From Paenibacillus aurantius (lineage in GTDB: Bacteria; Bacillota; Bacilli; Paenibacillales; NBRC-103111), in the NCBI RefSeq assembly GCF_032268605.1, contig NZ_CP130318.1:3568001-3632000 (forward strand): DNA of 64,000 bases. The letters run 5' to 3'. Position numbers and translations under genes: made by a program. This document shows positions 43,311 to 51,064 of this stretch, piece after piece (within the stretch, counting starts at the first letter, position 1; each line of letters begins with the position of its first letter). The notes below the pieces were generated by a model. That model was given only the letters and a program-made list of their open reading frames with translations. It was not told the origin of the DNA and ran no database searches.

Positions 43311-44141
43311 TCAGCGCCTGCCTCCGATCAGCTTTCCCTCCAAATAGACCACCGCCTGGTACATGACGGCGGCGACCAGTGCGATAATAAACAGGCTGCC
43401 GATGACTAGCGTGAAGTTGAACACCTGGAAACCATATATGATCAGATAGCCCAGCCCCTCTTTGGACACCAGGAACTCCCCTACAATGACTCCGATCCAC
43501 GCCAGCCCCACATTGACCTTTAGGGTCGAGACGATAGCGGGAAAGGCGGCCGGAAGCACCACCTTGCGGAAAACCGCCGCGCGGTTTCCTCCGAACAGCC
43601 TGACGACTTTAATATAATTGGGGTCCACCTCGCGGAAGCTGGAGAAGATGACCAGGGTGGTTACAATAACCGTAACCGACAGGGTAATTCCGATGATGGA
43701 GAACAACCCCGGTCCCAAGCCGACGATAAACAGCGGCCCCAAGGCTACCTTAGGCATGCTGTTCAGAACGACGATATAGGGATCGAGCACCTTCTCGAGA
43801 AAAGGCGACCACCAGATGACGACGGCCAGAGCCGTCCCGCACAGGGTCCCCAGCAGAAACCCGATCACGGTTTCGGTGACCGTGATTCCGATATGAGGGA
43901 GCAGCGAACCGTCCTGCAGCTTCGAGATCAACAAGCCGGTTACCTTCGACGGGTAACTGAACAGGAGGACATCGATCCACTTCAGCCTCCCCGCCGCCTC
44001 CCACAACCCCAGAAAGCCGGCCAGGATTAGAAACTGGACGGCCAGAACCTTTCTTCCCCTCGCCCTTTTTCCGGACAGATACTCCTTGTGAATATGCCGG
44101 ATTAATTCCGGCTGCCGAGCCAAGAGGTCGGTTTTTGACAC
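43311..44141 (-). CDS. ABC transporter permease, NitT/TauT (SsuC) family
   Basis: 276 residues with six membrane helices and the permease EAA-type loop near VVLPAAFPAIVSTLKV. It belongs to the family that imports nitrate, sulfonates, taurine or pyrimidines. I chose the GTG at 44141, 2 nt after the ATPase stop with GAAGGG upstream. It forms an operon with the ATPase and binding protein; the substrate is not evident. Confidence 0.85.
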   Translation of the reverse strand: MSKTDLLARQPELIRHIHKEYLSGKRARGRKVLAVQFLILAGFLGLWEAAGRLKWIDVLLFSYPSKVTGLLISKLQDGSLLPHIGITVTETVIGFLLGTLCGTALAVVIWWSPFLEKVLDPYIVVLNSMPKVALGPLFIVGLGPGLFSIIGITLSVTVIVTTLVIFSSFREVDPNYIKVVRLFGGNRAAVFRKVVLPAAFPAIVSTLKVNVGLAWIGVIVGEFLVSKEGLGYLIIYGFQVFNFTLVIGSLFIIALVAAVMYQAVVYLEGKLIGGRR

Positions 44142-44143
44142 CG

Positions 44144-44926
44144 TTATCCCTTCTTTCTTTCCGAAGGCTCCAGTTCCTGCCAAATGGCATGAAACAATTC
44201 GTGAAAACCGGGCTCCTCTCTTGCTTTCAGCGGAGAGGCCCGGCGAATGGAATCGGGAACGACCATTTCGCGGGAGATTCTCCCCGGGTTCCGGTCCATG
44301 ATGAGAATACGGTCGCTCATGGCAATCGCCTCGGTAATGTCATGCGTCACGAGCAGGGCAGTTTTGCCATGGGAGCTAAGCGTATGGGCGACCAGCTCCT
44401 CCATCTGAAGCTTCGTCTGATAATCGAGAGCGGAGAACGGTTCGTCGAGAAGCATAACCTCCGGCTGAACCGCCATCGTGCGGACCAGGGCCACCCGCTG
44501 CCTCATGCCTCCGGACAATTCGGCCGGATAGCGGTCCTTCGTCGATAACAGCCCCATTTCATCAAGAAGATGAAGAATGTAGATGGTGGTTTTGTCAGTC
44601 AGCTGGCCGTTCAGCTCCAGGCCGATCAGGGCATTCTGAAGGATAGTCCTCCACGGAAAAAGATAATCCTGCTGAAGCATGTAACCCACGCGGGGACTCG
44701 GACCCGTGACCGGGTTCCCGTTCAGCTCTACCGTCCCCCGGGTCGGCTTGAGAAGGCCCGCTATAATGGAGAGCAGGGTGGTTTTGCCGCAGCCGCTCGG
44801 CCCTACCAGGCTGACAAACTCCCCTTGCCGGATTTGCAGGCTGATCCGGTCCACCGCGAGTGAAGCGGCTTTCTCCGTTACGTAAACTTGCGTAATTCCG
44901 TCCAGCCGGACAGCGGCCTGTTCCAC
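44144..44926 (-). CDS. ABC transporter ATPase, NitT/TauT (SsuB) family
   Basis: 260 residues. Walker A GPSGCGKTT, signature LSGGMRQRVALVR, Walker B MLLDEPFSALD and the H-loop VTHDITEA are all present. It energises the adjacent permease. The GTG start at 44926 has GGAAGGG upstream. It lies 57 nt after the binding-protein gene. Confidence 0.9.
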   Translation of the reverse strand: MEQAAVRLDGITQVYVTEKAASLAVDRISLQIRQGEFVSLVGPSGCGKTTLLSIIAGLLKPTRGTVELNGNPVTGPSPRVGYMLQQDYLFPWRTILQNALIGLELNGQLTDKTTIYILHLLDEMGLLSTKDRYPAELSGGMRQRVALVRTMAVQPEVMLLDEPFSALDYQTKLQMEELVAHTLSSHGKTALLVTHDITEAIAMSDRILIMDRNPGRISREMVVPDSIRRASPLKAREEPGFHELFHAIWQELEPSERKKG

Positions 44927-44983
44927 GTCCCTTCCCCCTTCCCCAAACGTCCGACTTGCGGGCCGGACGGAGGCTGTCTCATC

Positions 44984-45985
44984 TTACTTGACCTCCTGCT
45001 TAGCCTTCTCCGCAAATCGGTTGTCAACCAGCGTACCGAACGGAACCTTCGTCTTCAGCTCTCCCGCCGTCTCCATGACCGCTTGAAGGTTGTTCCATTC
45101 CGCCTCGTCGATGATTCCGTCCTCCGCGAAGGAGCCTTGGTCTTTGTAGCGCTTCACGACATTCTTCAAGATTTCCTGGTCCGTATCCGGAAAATAAGGC
45201 TTAATCGCCGTTACGATTTCCTCTACGGGCTTGGAGGCCACCCACTTCTCTGCCTTCTGAACGGCATTGGTGAATTTCTGAACGGCGGCACCATTTTTGG
45301 ACAGATAGCTCTTCTTGGTCATAAAGACGGTGTACGGCAAATGCCCGCTCTCCACTCCGAACGAGGCGACGACTTTCCCTCGTCCCTCCTTCTCAAAGAT
45401 GGAGGCCTGGGGCTCGAATAATTGAACATAATCCCCCGTACCTGACGCGAAGGCACCCGGAATGTTGGCAAAATCCACGTTCTGGATAAGAGTCAGATCC
45501 TTCTGCGGATTGATGCCATGCTTCTTTAAGGTGAATTCCCCGGCCATCTGCGGCATGCCGCCCTTGCGCTGTCCCAGGAACTGGCTTCCCTTCAGCTGGT
45601 TCCAATCGAAGGATGCTCCGGGCTTGCGGGCAAACAGGAACGTACCGTCCGTCTGGGTCAGCTGGGCAAAATTGATGACGGGATCGTCCGAGCCCTGCTG
45701 GTACACGTAGATCGACGTCTCCGAGCCAACCAGTGCCACATCGATTGCATTCGAAAGCAGCGCCGTCATGGTCTTGTCTCCGCCCGCCGTTGTCTGCAGC
45801 TCGACCTCCAGCCCCTCCTCCTTAAAAAATCCTTGCGAGAGGGCCACATACTGAGGGGCATAAAAAATCGATCGGGTCACCTCTCCGATTCTGATTTTGG
45901 CCTTCTCCTGACCCCCGCCGCATGCCGGGAAAACCACTAAGGCCGCGGCAAGCAGGACGGCAGCCGGCCATTTCCACAGGCGCAT
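44984..45985 (-). CDS. Substrate-binding lipoprotein of the NitT/TauT-type importer (NMT1/SsuA-like)
   Basis: 333 residues. The signal peptide ends at lipobox FPAC (Cys near 22) and is followed by a GGGQ spacer. The periplasmic-binding fold has the NMT1-like start IFYAPQYVALSQGFFKEEGLEVEL. It binds the ligand outside the membrane for the permease and ATPase downstream. Candidate ligands in the family are sulfonates, pyrimidines or nitrate; no riboswitch or neighbour decides. It is first in its operon. Confidence 0.87.
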   Translation of the reverse strand: MRLWKWPAAVLLAAALVVFPACGGGQEKAKIRIGEVTRSIFYAPQYVALSQGFFKEEGLEVELQTTAGGDKTMTALLSNAIDVALVGSETSIYVYQQGSDDPVINFAQLTQTDGTFLFARKPGASFDWNQLKGSQFLGQRKGGMPQMAGEFTLKKHGINPQKDLTLIQNVDFANIPGAFASGTGDYVQLFEPQASIFEKEGRGKVVASFGVESGHLPYTVFMTKKSYLSKNGAAVQKFTNAVQKAEKWVASKPVEEIVTAIKPYFPDTDQEILKNVVKRYKDQGSFAEDGIIDEAEWNNLQAVMETAGELKTKVPFGTLVDNRFAEKAKQEVK

Positions 45986-46065
45986 TGTCTCATCCCCTTT
46001 TGTTCCTTTGCTCCTATCATCCTATGCAGAAGCCCAGGCCGGGGTGAAAGCCTGTATGGAACACC

Positions 46066-46092
46066 AAAAAACCATCCCGTGGCCGGGATGGT
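46066..46092 (-). terminator. Intrinsic terminator after the M32 carboxypeptidase gene
   Basis: A 9-bp stem ACCATCCCG with CGGGATGGT is followed by a T run on the minus strand. Confidence 0.85.
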
Positions 46093-46107
46093 TCGCCGAA
46101 TGGACTT

Positions 46108-47622
46108 TTACAGCTTATAGATCTCTTTGTATTTGTCCTCCAGATAAGCGACCAAATAGTCCGGGTTCAGCTCTTCCCCGCTAATCTGGGTAATGATTTC
46201 ATTCGGGGTAAGGAGCTTCCCGTACTGATAAATCTCGTCGGTCAGCCATTTCTTGATCGGAATCAGATTGCCCTGCTCCGCCAGCTCATCAAATTGGGGA
46301 AGCTTCTGCCGCATCGTGTGCCGGATTTGGGCCGCATACATGTTGCCGAGCGCATACGAAGGGAAATAGCCGAAGGAGCCGCCGGACCAGTGCACGTCCT
46401 GTAGAACGCCTTCTCCATCATTGGATGGTTCGACGCCCAGGTATTCTTTGTATTTGCTGTTCCAGAACTCCGGCAGGTCGGCCACCTTCACCGATTCGCT
46501 GAAGAGGGCTTTCTCGATTTCATAGCGGATCATGATATGCAGGTTATAGGTCAGCTCATCGGCCTCAATCCGGATCAGGGAAGGCTTGACTTCGTTGATG
46601 CCCCGATAGAAATCTTCCACATGCACTTGATCCAGCTGACCCGGAAAGGTGCGCTGCAGCTCCCCGTAGTACCGGTTCCAGAACTCACGGCTGCGGCCGA
46701 CCATATTCTCCCAGAACCTGGACTGGGATTCGTGAATGCCCATGGACGTGCCCGTGCACAGGTTGGTGCCGATGAGATCAGACGAAATGTTCTGCTCATA
46801 CAAGGCATGGCCGCCTTCGTGGATCGTACCGAACAACGCGCTGACCACATCCTCCGGCAAGTAGCGGGTCGTGATCCGGACGTCCCCCGGATTCAAGCCT
46901 GTAGCGAACGGATGGACCGTTTCGTCCAAACGGCCGGCCTCGAAATCATAACCCATCTGCCCCAGGATAAAGAGGCTGAATTTCTTCTGCTTCTCGATAT
47001 CGAACCGCTGCCGCAGGAACGAGGTGGCCGGCGCGTTCCTTGACGAGGCGATGGCGGAGACCAGCGGAACGAGCTTATCGCGCAAAGCCCCGAACACCTG
47101 GTCCAGCTTCTCGACCGTCATTCCGGGCTCGTACATATCCAGGAGCGTGTTGTACTTCGTGCCTTCGTAGCCCCATAGGTCAATAAACTCCAGATTGGCC
47201 GCTACGATCTTCTCGAGGTAAGGCTGGAATTTGGCATAATCGGACGTATGCTTGCATTCCTCCCAGGCGGATTCGGCTTGGGATGTAAGAACGACATAGG
47301 CTTGGTATTTATCCGGTGGAATCTTGACGCTCCGCTCGTACTCCTTGCGGGTTTCCCGGACGACCCGGCGGTTGATCGTGTCCAGCTCGTCTTCTCTCCC
47401 GTTCTCCGGGAAGTACGCCAGCAGCTCTCCCATTTGCGGCGAGACGGACAGCTTGAAGCTTTCGCCCGACAGCTGGCCGACCACTTCGGACCGGCTGGCC
47501 AATCCCTTCTTCGGGGCACCCGTTCGCATGTCCCAGTAAATCAAGCCGATGGCTTCCTCGTAGCTTTTGATTTTGGCCACCAGCTGGCGGAATTCCGCCA
47601 GTTTGCTTTGCAATTCGCTCAT
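46108..47622 (-). CDS. M32 metallocarboxypeptidase (Taq type)
   Basis: 504 residues. The HExxH zinc motif is HEGGHALYEQ near 270, followed by the downstream family motif GIHESQSRFWEN with the third ligand Glu. It is cytoplasmic, with no signal peptide. The family releases C-terminal amino acids from peptides with broad specificity except proline. It is flanked by its own terminator and lies divergent from the HesB-like gene. Confidence 0.94.
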   Translation of the reverse strand: MSELQSKLAEFRQLVAKIKSYEEAIGLIYWDMRTGAPKKGLASRSEVVGQLSGESFKLSVSPQMGELLAYFPENGREDELDTINRRVVRETRKEYERSVKIPPDKYQAYVVLTSQAESAWEECKHTSDYAKFQPYLEKIVAANLEFIDLWGYEGTKYNTLLDMYEPGMTVEKLDQVFGALRDKLVPLVSAIASSRNAPATSFLRQRFDIEKQKKFSLFILGQMGYDFEAGRLDETVHPFATGLNPGDVRITTRYLPEDVVSALFGTIHEGGHALYEQNISSDLIGTNLCTGTSMGIHESQSRFWENMVGRSREFWNRYYGELQRTFPGQLDQVHVEDFYRGINEVKPSLIRIEADELTYNLHIMIRYEIEKALFSESVKVADLPEFWNSKYKEYLGVEPSNDGEGVLQDVHWSGGSFGYFPSYALGNMYAAQIRHTMRQKLPQFDELAEQGNLIPIKKWLTDEIYQYGKLLTPNEIITQISGEELNPDYLVAYLEDKYKEIYKL

Positions 47623-47745
47623 TCTTGGCCTTGGCCCCTTTCTCTCCTGCTCTCGTACGCTGAATCTCCTTGATCTTACTTTTTCTGATCACGTTTATCA
47701 ACTTTCCCTTCTTATGATAAACTATATAGAAAGGAGAGTGAAACC

Positions 47746-48072
47746 ATGCAGATCGTGTTTACGGATGCGGCCAAAGAACAGCTTGAGACGAAAGCCGCCG
47801 GTTCCGGCAGGCTGAAGCTGGTCTATGACACGGAAGGCTGCGGTTGTGCCGTCAACGGGGTACCCGACCTGTGGATCGAGCCGGCTCAACCAGAGCACTC
47901 CGGAGAATTGGCCGTGGAGAGCAATTACGTGCCGGTTGCCTGCGACCGGAAGAGCGAGGTTTTCTTTGAAGACCGGATGACGGTCGATTATAACCCGGAG
48001 CGCAAGTCGTTTGTTCTGAAAAGTACCGGCCAAATCTACAATGCCTCGTTGAGCCTGAAAGACAAAAGATAA
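47746..48072 (+). CDS. HesB/YqkB-type iron-sulfur cluster biosynthesis family protein
   Basis: 108 residues. The segment LVYDTEGCGCAVNGVP resembles the YqkB branch of the Fe-S biosynthesis (HesB) fold. Members may carry or sense clusters, but this branch is not well characterised. AAAGGAGA lies before the ATG. It precedes the carbonic anhydrase gene by 35 nt and may be co-transcribed with it. Confidence 0.8.
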   Translation: MQIVFTDAAKEQLETKAAGSGRLKLVYDTEGCGCAVNGVPDLWIEPAQPEHSGELAVESNYVPVACDRKSEVFFEDRMTVDYNPERKSFVLKSTGQIYNASLSLKDKR

Positions 48073-48107
48073 AGCCCTTATACTAATTCAATAGGAGTCT
48101 GAAGACC

Positions 48108-48686
48108 ATGTACAAATTAGATGATGTTCTTGCTTATAACCGCAGCTTTGTTGAGAATAAGGAATACGAAGCCTTCGTGACGGACAAGTTTCCCGAGAAG
48201 AAAATGGTCATTCTTACCTGTATGGATACCCGTTTGGTCGAGCTGCTCCCTAAAGCGCTGAATCTCCGCAACGGCGATGCCAAAATCATCAAGAGCGCCG
48301 GAGCGATCTGCTCCCACCCGTTCGGAAGCGTCATGCGGAGTATTCTGGTCGCCATCTATGAACTGAATGCCGAGGACGTTTATGTGATCGGGCACTACGA
48401 TTGCGGCATGACCGGTCTGAACTCGGAGCGCATGCTCGAGAAGGCCGTCAACCGGGGCATTCCGGAGACGGTGATCGACACCCTGACCCATGCCGGCATC
48501 AATCTGAACCAATGGCTCACCGGGTTCGAGCATGTGAAGGAAGCGGTGACGAAAAGCGTGAACACCGTCCGCAACCATCCCCTGCTGCCTAAGGACGTCA
48601 CCGTGCACGGCCTGATCATCGACCCCAAGACCGGAAAGCTGGATCTCGTCGTAAACGGATACGATGCCCTTAAAGCCACTGACTGA
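48108..48686 (+). CDS. Beta-carbonic anhydrase (YtiB-like)
   Basis: 192 residues. The zinc ligands are visible in CMDTR (Cys near 38) and in GHYDCG (His and Cys near 95-98), with the Asp-Arg dyad in MDTR. It interconverts CO2 and bicarbonate in the cytoplasm. AGGAG lies before the ATG, and a terminator follows. Confidence 0.9.
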   Translation: MYKLDDVLAYNRSFVENKEYEAFVTDKFPEKKMVILTCMDTRLVELLPKALNLRNGDAKIIKSAGAICSHPFGSVMRSILVAIYELNAEDVYVIGHYDCGMTGLNSERMLEKAVNRGIPETVIDTLTHAGINLNQWLTGFEHVKEAVTKSVNTVRNHPLLPKDVTVHGLIIDPKTGKLDLVVNGYDALKATD

Positions 48687-48703
48687 CTGCGGTGTACCTG
48701 CCG

Positions 48704-48734
48704 GCCCCTTCTCCTTCGGAGCAGGGGCTTTTTT
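48704..48734 (+). terminator. Intrinsic terminator after the carbonic anhydrase gene
   Basis: An 11-bp stem GCCCCTTCTCC with its near-complement and a short TTC loop, then TTTTTT. Confidence 0.9.
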
Positions 48735-48810
48735 ATGGGCATGGAATAGCTGATAAAGCCTTTTGTATTTTTATTTGGAATATCTTCCGTAACCTGAGGC
48801 GAGGTTATTA

Positions 48811-50172
48811 CTATCCCAAGGAGCCGCGGAGTTCTTCCAACGGGAGATACACCGTAAAGCAGCTTCCCCGGCCGGGCTCGCTCTCCGCCTCAATCCACCC
48901 CCCATGCAGACGGACGTTCTGGTTGGCAATGGCGAGCCCGAGCCCCGTCCCTCCGCTTGTCCCGCTGCGCGTGCGGGAAGCGTCGGCACGATAGAAGCGG
49001 TCAAAGATATGCGGAAGCTCCTCCGCCGCTATCCCGATCCCGGTGTCAGCGAGGGCAAGGCTGGCGAAGGTTCCTCGTTTGTCCTCCCGGTATTCGGTTC
49101 CTATCGTCAGCCGGACGCTTCCCTCCCCTTCCGTATAGTGAATGGCATTGGCCAGAAGATTGTATAACGCCTGCAACAGCCGGGCCTTGTCCACCTGGAC
49201 CCGCACCTCCGCCGCCGGCTCCTCAAGCGTCACGCTAATCGCCTTGTCCTCGGCCAAATAGCGGGTTTTCTCGATAAGCTGACCAGCTAGGGAAGCCAGG
49301 CTCTCTTCACTTTTCTTGAGGTCGGTCCTTCCCGCCTCAAGCTTGGAGAGATCAAGCACATCGTGGACCAGCCGCGACAGCCGGAGCACCTCGTCCAGCA
49401 GGGAAGAGGCCTTTCGTTCGGTCATCGGGCGGTTCGTTTCCAGCACGAGCTCCAGCTCCCCCTGGATAATCATCAGGGGGGTCCTCAGCTCATGGGCAAC
49501 GTCGGACAGCAGCTGCTTGCGCGAGGCCTCCGCCCGGCTCCAATTCTCATTCATCCGGTGAAGCGCCAGCGCGATGGCTCCGAATTCGTCCCTTCGGGCA
49601 ATCGGAAGCTTCCCGTCCGGTTCCCCGCGCTCGATAGCGTTAATTCCGTTCAGGATACGCCGAATGGGCCGGGTCAGCCGTCTGGTCAGAAAGAAGATAA
49701 TGATCAGGGCGGCCAGAAACGTTACCCCCAAGGAGACCTTCAGGATGTTCGGCAGGATATCGTACCACATCTCTTTAAGCTCGTAGATCCGGGTCTGCCG
49801 CTCGTTCATCACGAACAGAATACCGATCCGGCGCCCGTCCTCCTCCAGAATAAGCGGGAAACTGTCGTTATACATGCCGTTAACAGGAACGGTGCCTTTA
49901 AGAACCTCCACTCCTTCTTCCGTCTTGAGAAGCATCTCCGGAAAGAAGGCCGCCTGGGGAAAATCAGCGGTTTCGACTTTCTCCCAGGACCTGCCGTTCC
50001 CCCGATAGAACCTCTCGAACTCCTGCTCCAAGGCAAGGAAACGGGGCCTGTCCTGGGCATAAGCGAAATCCCTCAAAATATAAAACTGAATCCGGGTGAC
50101 GGCCAGCAGGCAGAGCATGATTACCACAATGAGGCTTCCCATAGCCAGGGTGAGCTTGGTTCTAATGCTCAT
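48811..50172 (-). CDS. Sensor histidine kinase (two-component system 1)
   Basis: 453 residues: membrane helices at about 6-28 and 150-172 around an extracellular sensor domain, then HAMP, HisKA with the phospho-His in DVAHELRTPL, and HATPase_c with N box NLLANAIHY, DTGIGI and GTGLGL. The ATG at 50172 overlaps the end of its response regulator gene by 11 nt. No antibiotic or metal signature is visible in the sensor domain. It lies at one flank of the export cassette. Confidence 0.9.
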   Translation of the reverse strand: MSIRTKLTLAMGSLIVVIMLCLLAVTRIQFYILRDFAYAQDRPRFLALEQEFERFYRGNGRSWEKVETADFPQAAFFPEMLLKTEEGVEVLKGTVPVNGMYNDSFPLILEEDGRRIGILFVMNERQTRIYELKEMWYDILPNILKVSLGVTFLAALIIIFFLTRRLTRPIRRILNGINAIERGEPDGKLPIARRDEFGAIALALHRMNENWSRAEASRKQLLSDVAHELRTPLMIIQGELELVLETNRPMTERKASSLLDEVLRLSRLVHDVLDLSKLEAGRTDLKKSEESLASLAGQLIEKTRYLAEDKAISVTLEEPAAEVRVQVDKARLLQALYNLLANAIHYTEGEGSVRLTIGTEYREDKRGTFASLALADTGIGIAAEELPHIFDRFYRADASRTRSGTSGGTGLGLAIANQNVRLHGGWIEAESEPGRGSCFTVYLPLEELRGSLG

Positions 50173-50866
50173 GGCTGGCTCCAAACCGGTAGCCGAAGCC
50201 GTATACGGTCTGAATGTAGACCGGATTCTCGCTGTCGTCCCCGATCTTCTTTCTCAGCTTGCTAATGTGGGAATCGACCGTCCTCTCGTCCAGAACGTAT
50301 TCCTCCTCAAAAGCATGCTGAAGCAGCTGCATCCGGCTGAAGACCCGCCCGGGCTTGGTCGCTAGCAGATGAAGAAGCGTATATTCGGTAGGCGTCAGCC
50401 GGAGCTCCTTCCCGTTGAGGAAAACCTGCTTGCTTTCTTCGTCGATGACCAGCTCCCCCCTCCGGATCAGCCCGCCTTCTTCCTTCTTCTCCCGGTCTCC
50501 GCCGCGGTTCATGCGTCTGACCAGGGAGCGGATCCGCGCCGCGAGCTCCCGCAGGGAGAACGGCTTCGTCAAGTAATCGTCGGCTCCCGATTCGAGCCCT
50601 ACGATTTTATCGATCTCTTCCGTTTTGGCCGTCACCATAATAATACCGGGCTGGCCTATCTCGCGGAGCCGACGGCAGGCATCCAGCCCATTCATGCGGG
50701 GCATCATCCAATCCAGTACGACCAAATCGTGCTTTCCCTCGGCATACCGCTCCAAGGCCTCTTCCCCGCTGCCCGCCCTGGTGATCTCATAGCCTTCCGC
50801 CTCTAGATACTGTTCCATCAAGGCTGCAATTTTCTCCTCGTCTTCCACAATCAGGATCCGGATCAT
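50162..50866 (-). CDS. OmpR-family response regulator (two-component system 1)
   Basis: 234 residues. The receiver has VEDEEK, acceptor Asp in LVVLDWMMP and Lys in LTKPF. The C-terminal winged helix has LTPTEYTLLHLL and DERTVDSHISKLRKK. I chose ATG 50866, with a GGGGGG(A)CGAG purine stretch upstream; an open extension of 30 codons has no similarity. It is coupled to the kinase gene downstream. Confidence 0.92.
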   Translation of the reverse strand: MIRILIVEDEEKIAALMEQYLEAEGYEITRAGSGEEALERYAEGKHDLVVLDWMMPRMNGLDACRRLREIGQPGIIMVTAKTEEIDKIVGLESGADDYLTKPFSLRELAARIRSLVRRMNRGGDREKKEEGGLIRRGELVIDEESKQVFLNGKELRLTPTEYTLLHLLATKPGRVFSRMQLLQHAFEEEYVLDERTVDSHISKLRKKIGDDSENPVYIQTVYGFGYRFGASHEH

Positions 50867-51000
50867 GGCTCGTCCCCCCGTTCCGTTGATGTTTCTATTA
50901 TACGACGGGAAAAGGAAAAACCTAGCACCTCCACTACTTAGCCAGCTTTTCTCCATAGGTTCGCAACATGCAGGCGGGATAAGCCCTGCTTAACCCTATG

Positions 51001-51040
51001 AAAAAAACGCGCCTGCTTCTCGTAAGGAGAGCAGACGCGT
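51001..51040 (-). terminator. Intrinsic terminator after the secreted repeat protein gene
   Basis: The stem ACGCGCCTGCTTCTC with GAGAGCAGACGCGT is followed by seven T on the minus strand, 25 nt beyond the stop. Confidence 0.85.
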
Positions 51041-51064
51041 TCCAATGGTCCCGCAAGCAGGAGA